DNA from: Spirochaetaceae bacterium
Lineage (GTDB): Bacteria > Spirochaetota > Spirochaetia > Treponematales > Treponemataceae
Assembly (NCBI GenBank): GCA_017623685.1
Contig: JAGAOP010000032.1
Location: 1 to 41,048 of the forward strand
Length of the DNA stretch: 41,048 bases
Direction: 5' to 3'
This document shows positions 40,712-41,048 of the stretch, in pieces. Under the pieces are notes generated by a model, which had not been told where the DNA came from, did no database searches, and saw only the letters and a program-made list of their open reading frames with translations. The translations under genes and the position numbers were made by a program. Within the stretch, counting starts at the first letter, position 1; each line of letters begins with the position of its first letter.

Positions 40712-41048
40712 ATTCTTTCCAATAATTTTTATTAACCAACAATAAATTTTTTTCACAATATATTTTATGTAATTGCTAGCAACAGTAAATCATTTTTGTA
40801 TCTTACTATCTGCTACATCTTTTTTAAAAAAATTATTTATACCTTATAACTAAATTTTTTCAGAAGTATTCTAATTTATGTCAAAGTGATTTCAAATGAA
40901 TATTTTCATTAAAAATACTTAAATTAAACTTGTTCTTTAATATACTTTTTATTTTTTACAAAATTTACTAATATCTAAAAATGCAAATAGAATTTAAAAC
41001 ACGATATAAAATAAATAATTTTTTTCTTTACGTTTTTGGCTTTTTTAA
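40712..41048. other. AT-rich region without a recognisable gene
   Basis: These 337 bases hold no open frame of note on either strand, no tRNA and no strong hairpin with a T tract after the TetR gene. There are scattered AT-rich direct and inverted short words only. The last bases may belong to the 3' side or promoter of a gene beyond the window. Confidence 0.6.

Noticed and set aside
1..41048. CRISPR array, prophage or insertion sequence
   Set aside because: No regularly spaced repeats, no cas, integrase, transposase or phage structural genes, and no terminal inverted repeats were found; only the HsdS remnant suggests acquired DNA.

Overview
The window is AT-rich DNA from a spirochaete, most probably a Treponema. 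The species cannot be read from the sequence. Evidence for this is the gene content: a protein with two cyclic-nucleotide-binding domains, an orphan MalK/UgpC-type ATPase, a stand-alone citramalate synthase, bactofilin, RpoN, Rex beside serCA, several small secreted proteins and lipoproteins, and a run of rpsT, HU and lnt. Almost all of it is chromosomal housekeeping sequence. The only clear sign of acquired or decayed DNA is at about 12.9-13.3 kb.

Layout. 1-4.1 kb: tail of an unknown gene with its terminator, then a CreC-like sensor kinase, CreD and an OmpR-type response regulator. 4.1-9.0 kb (minus strand): DUF1622 membrane protein, acyl-CoA thioesterase, citramalate synthase, HAD hydrolase and sigma-54. 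9.1-15.4 kb: DUF1015 protein, an omptin-like outer-membrane protease overlapping an RluA-type pseudouridine synthase, small secreted proteins with an HsdS remnant among them, and a lamin-tail-domain lipoprotein. 15.5-22.3 kb (plus strand): rpsT, HU, lnt, bactofilin, a valine-pyruvate aminotransferase and a NitT/TauT-type ABC importer. 22.3-29.9 kb: phosphohexomutase, UgpC-type ATPase, IMP dehydrogenase, HD-GYP protein and a second RluA-type enzyme. 30-35.6 kb (minus strand): serA, serC, rex, ComM/YifB and a PHP phosphoesterase. 35.7-41 kb: tandem-cNMP-domain regulator, tRNA-Thr(CGT), class-3 aldehyde dehydrogenase, cardiolipin synthase, TetR regulator, then about 340 bases of AT-rich DNA without a gene.

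How the genes work together. The Cre-like kinase, CreD and regulator form an envelope-signalling unit. Lnt, bactofilin, cardiolipin synthase and the omptin-like protein act on the cell envelope. CimA, AvtA, SerA and SerC are amino-acid biosynthesis genes. Rex has one perfect and one near-perfect copy of its operator upstream of itself, and serC-serA follow directly downstream, which suggests redox control of serine synthesis.

The most unusual observation spans the window. At least eight genes have no Shine-Dalgarno sequence, and their start codon lies where the promoter geometry puts the transcription start. The clearest case is rluA: a perfect -35, a 17-base spacer and an extended -10, with the A of ATG at +1. 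This predicts a sizeable class of leaderless mRNAs beside genes with strong AAGGAG sites. Second are the omptin-like protein with all four catalytic residues conserved and the pair of Rex operators.
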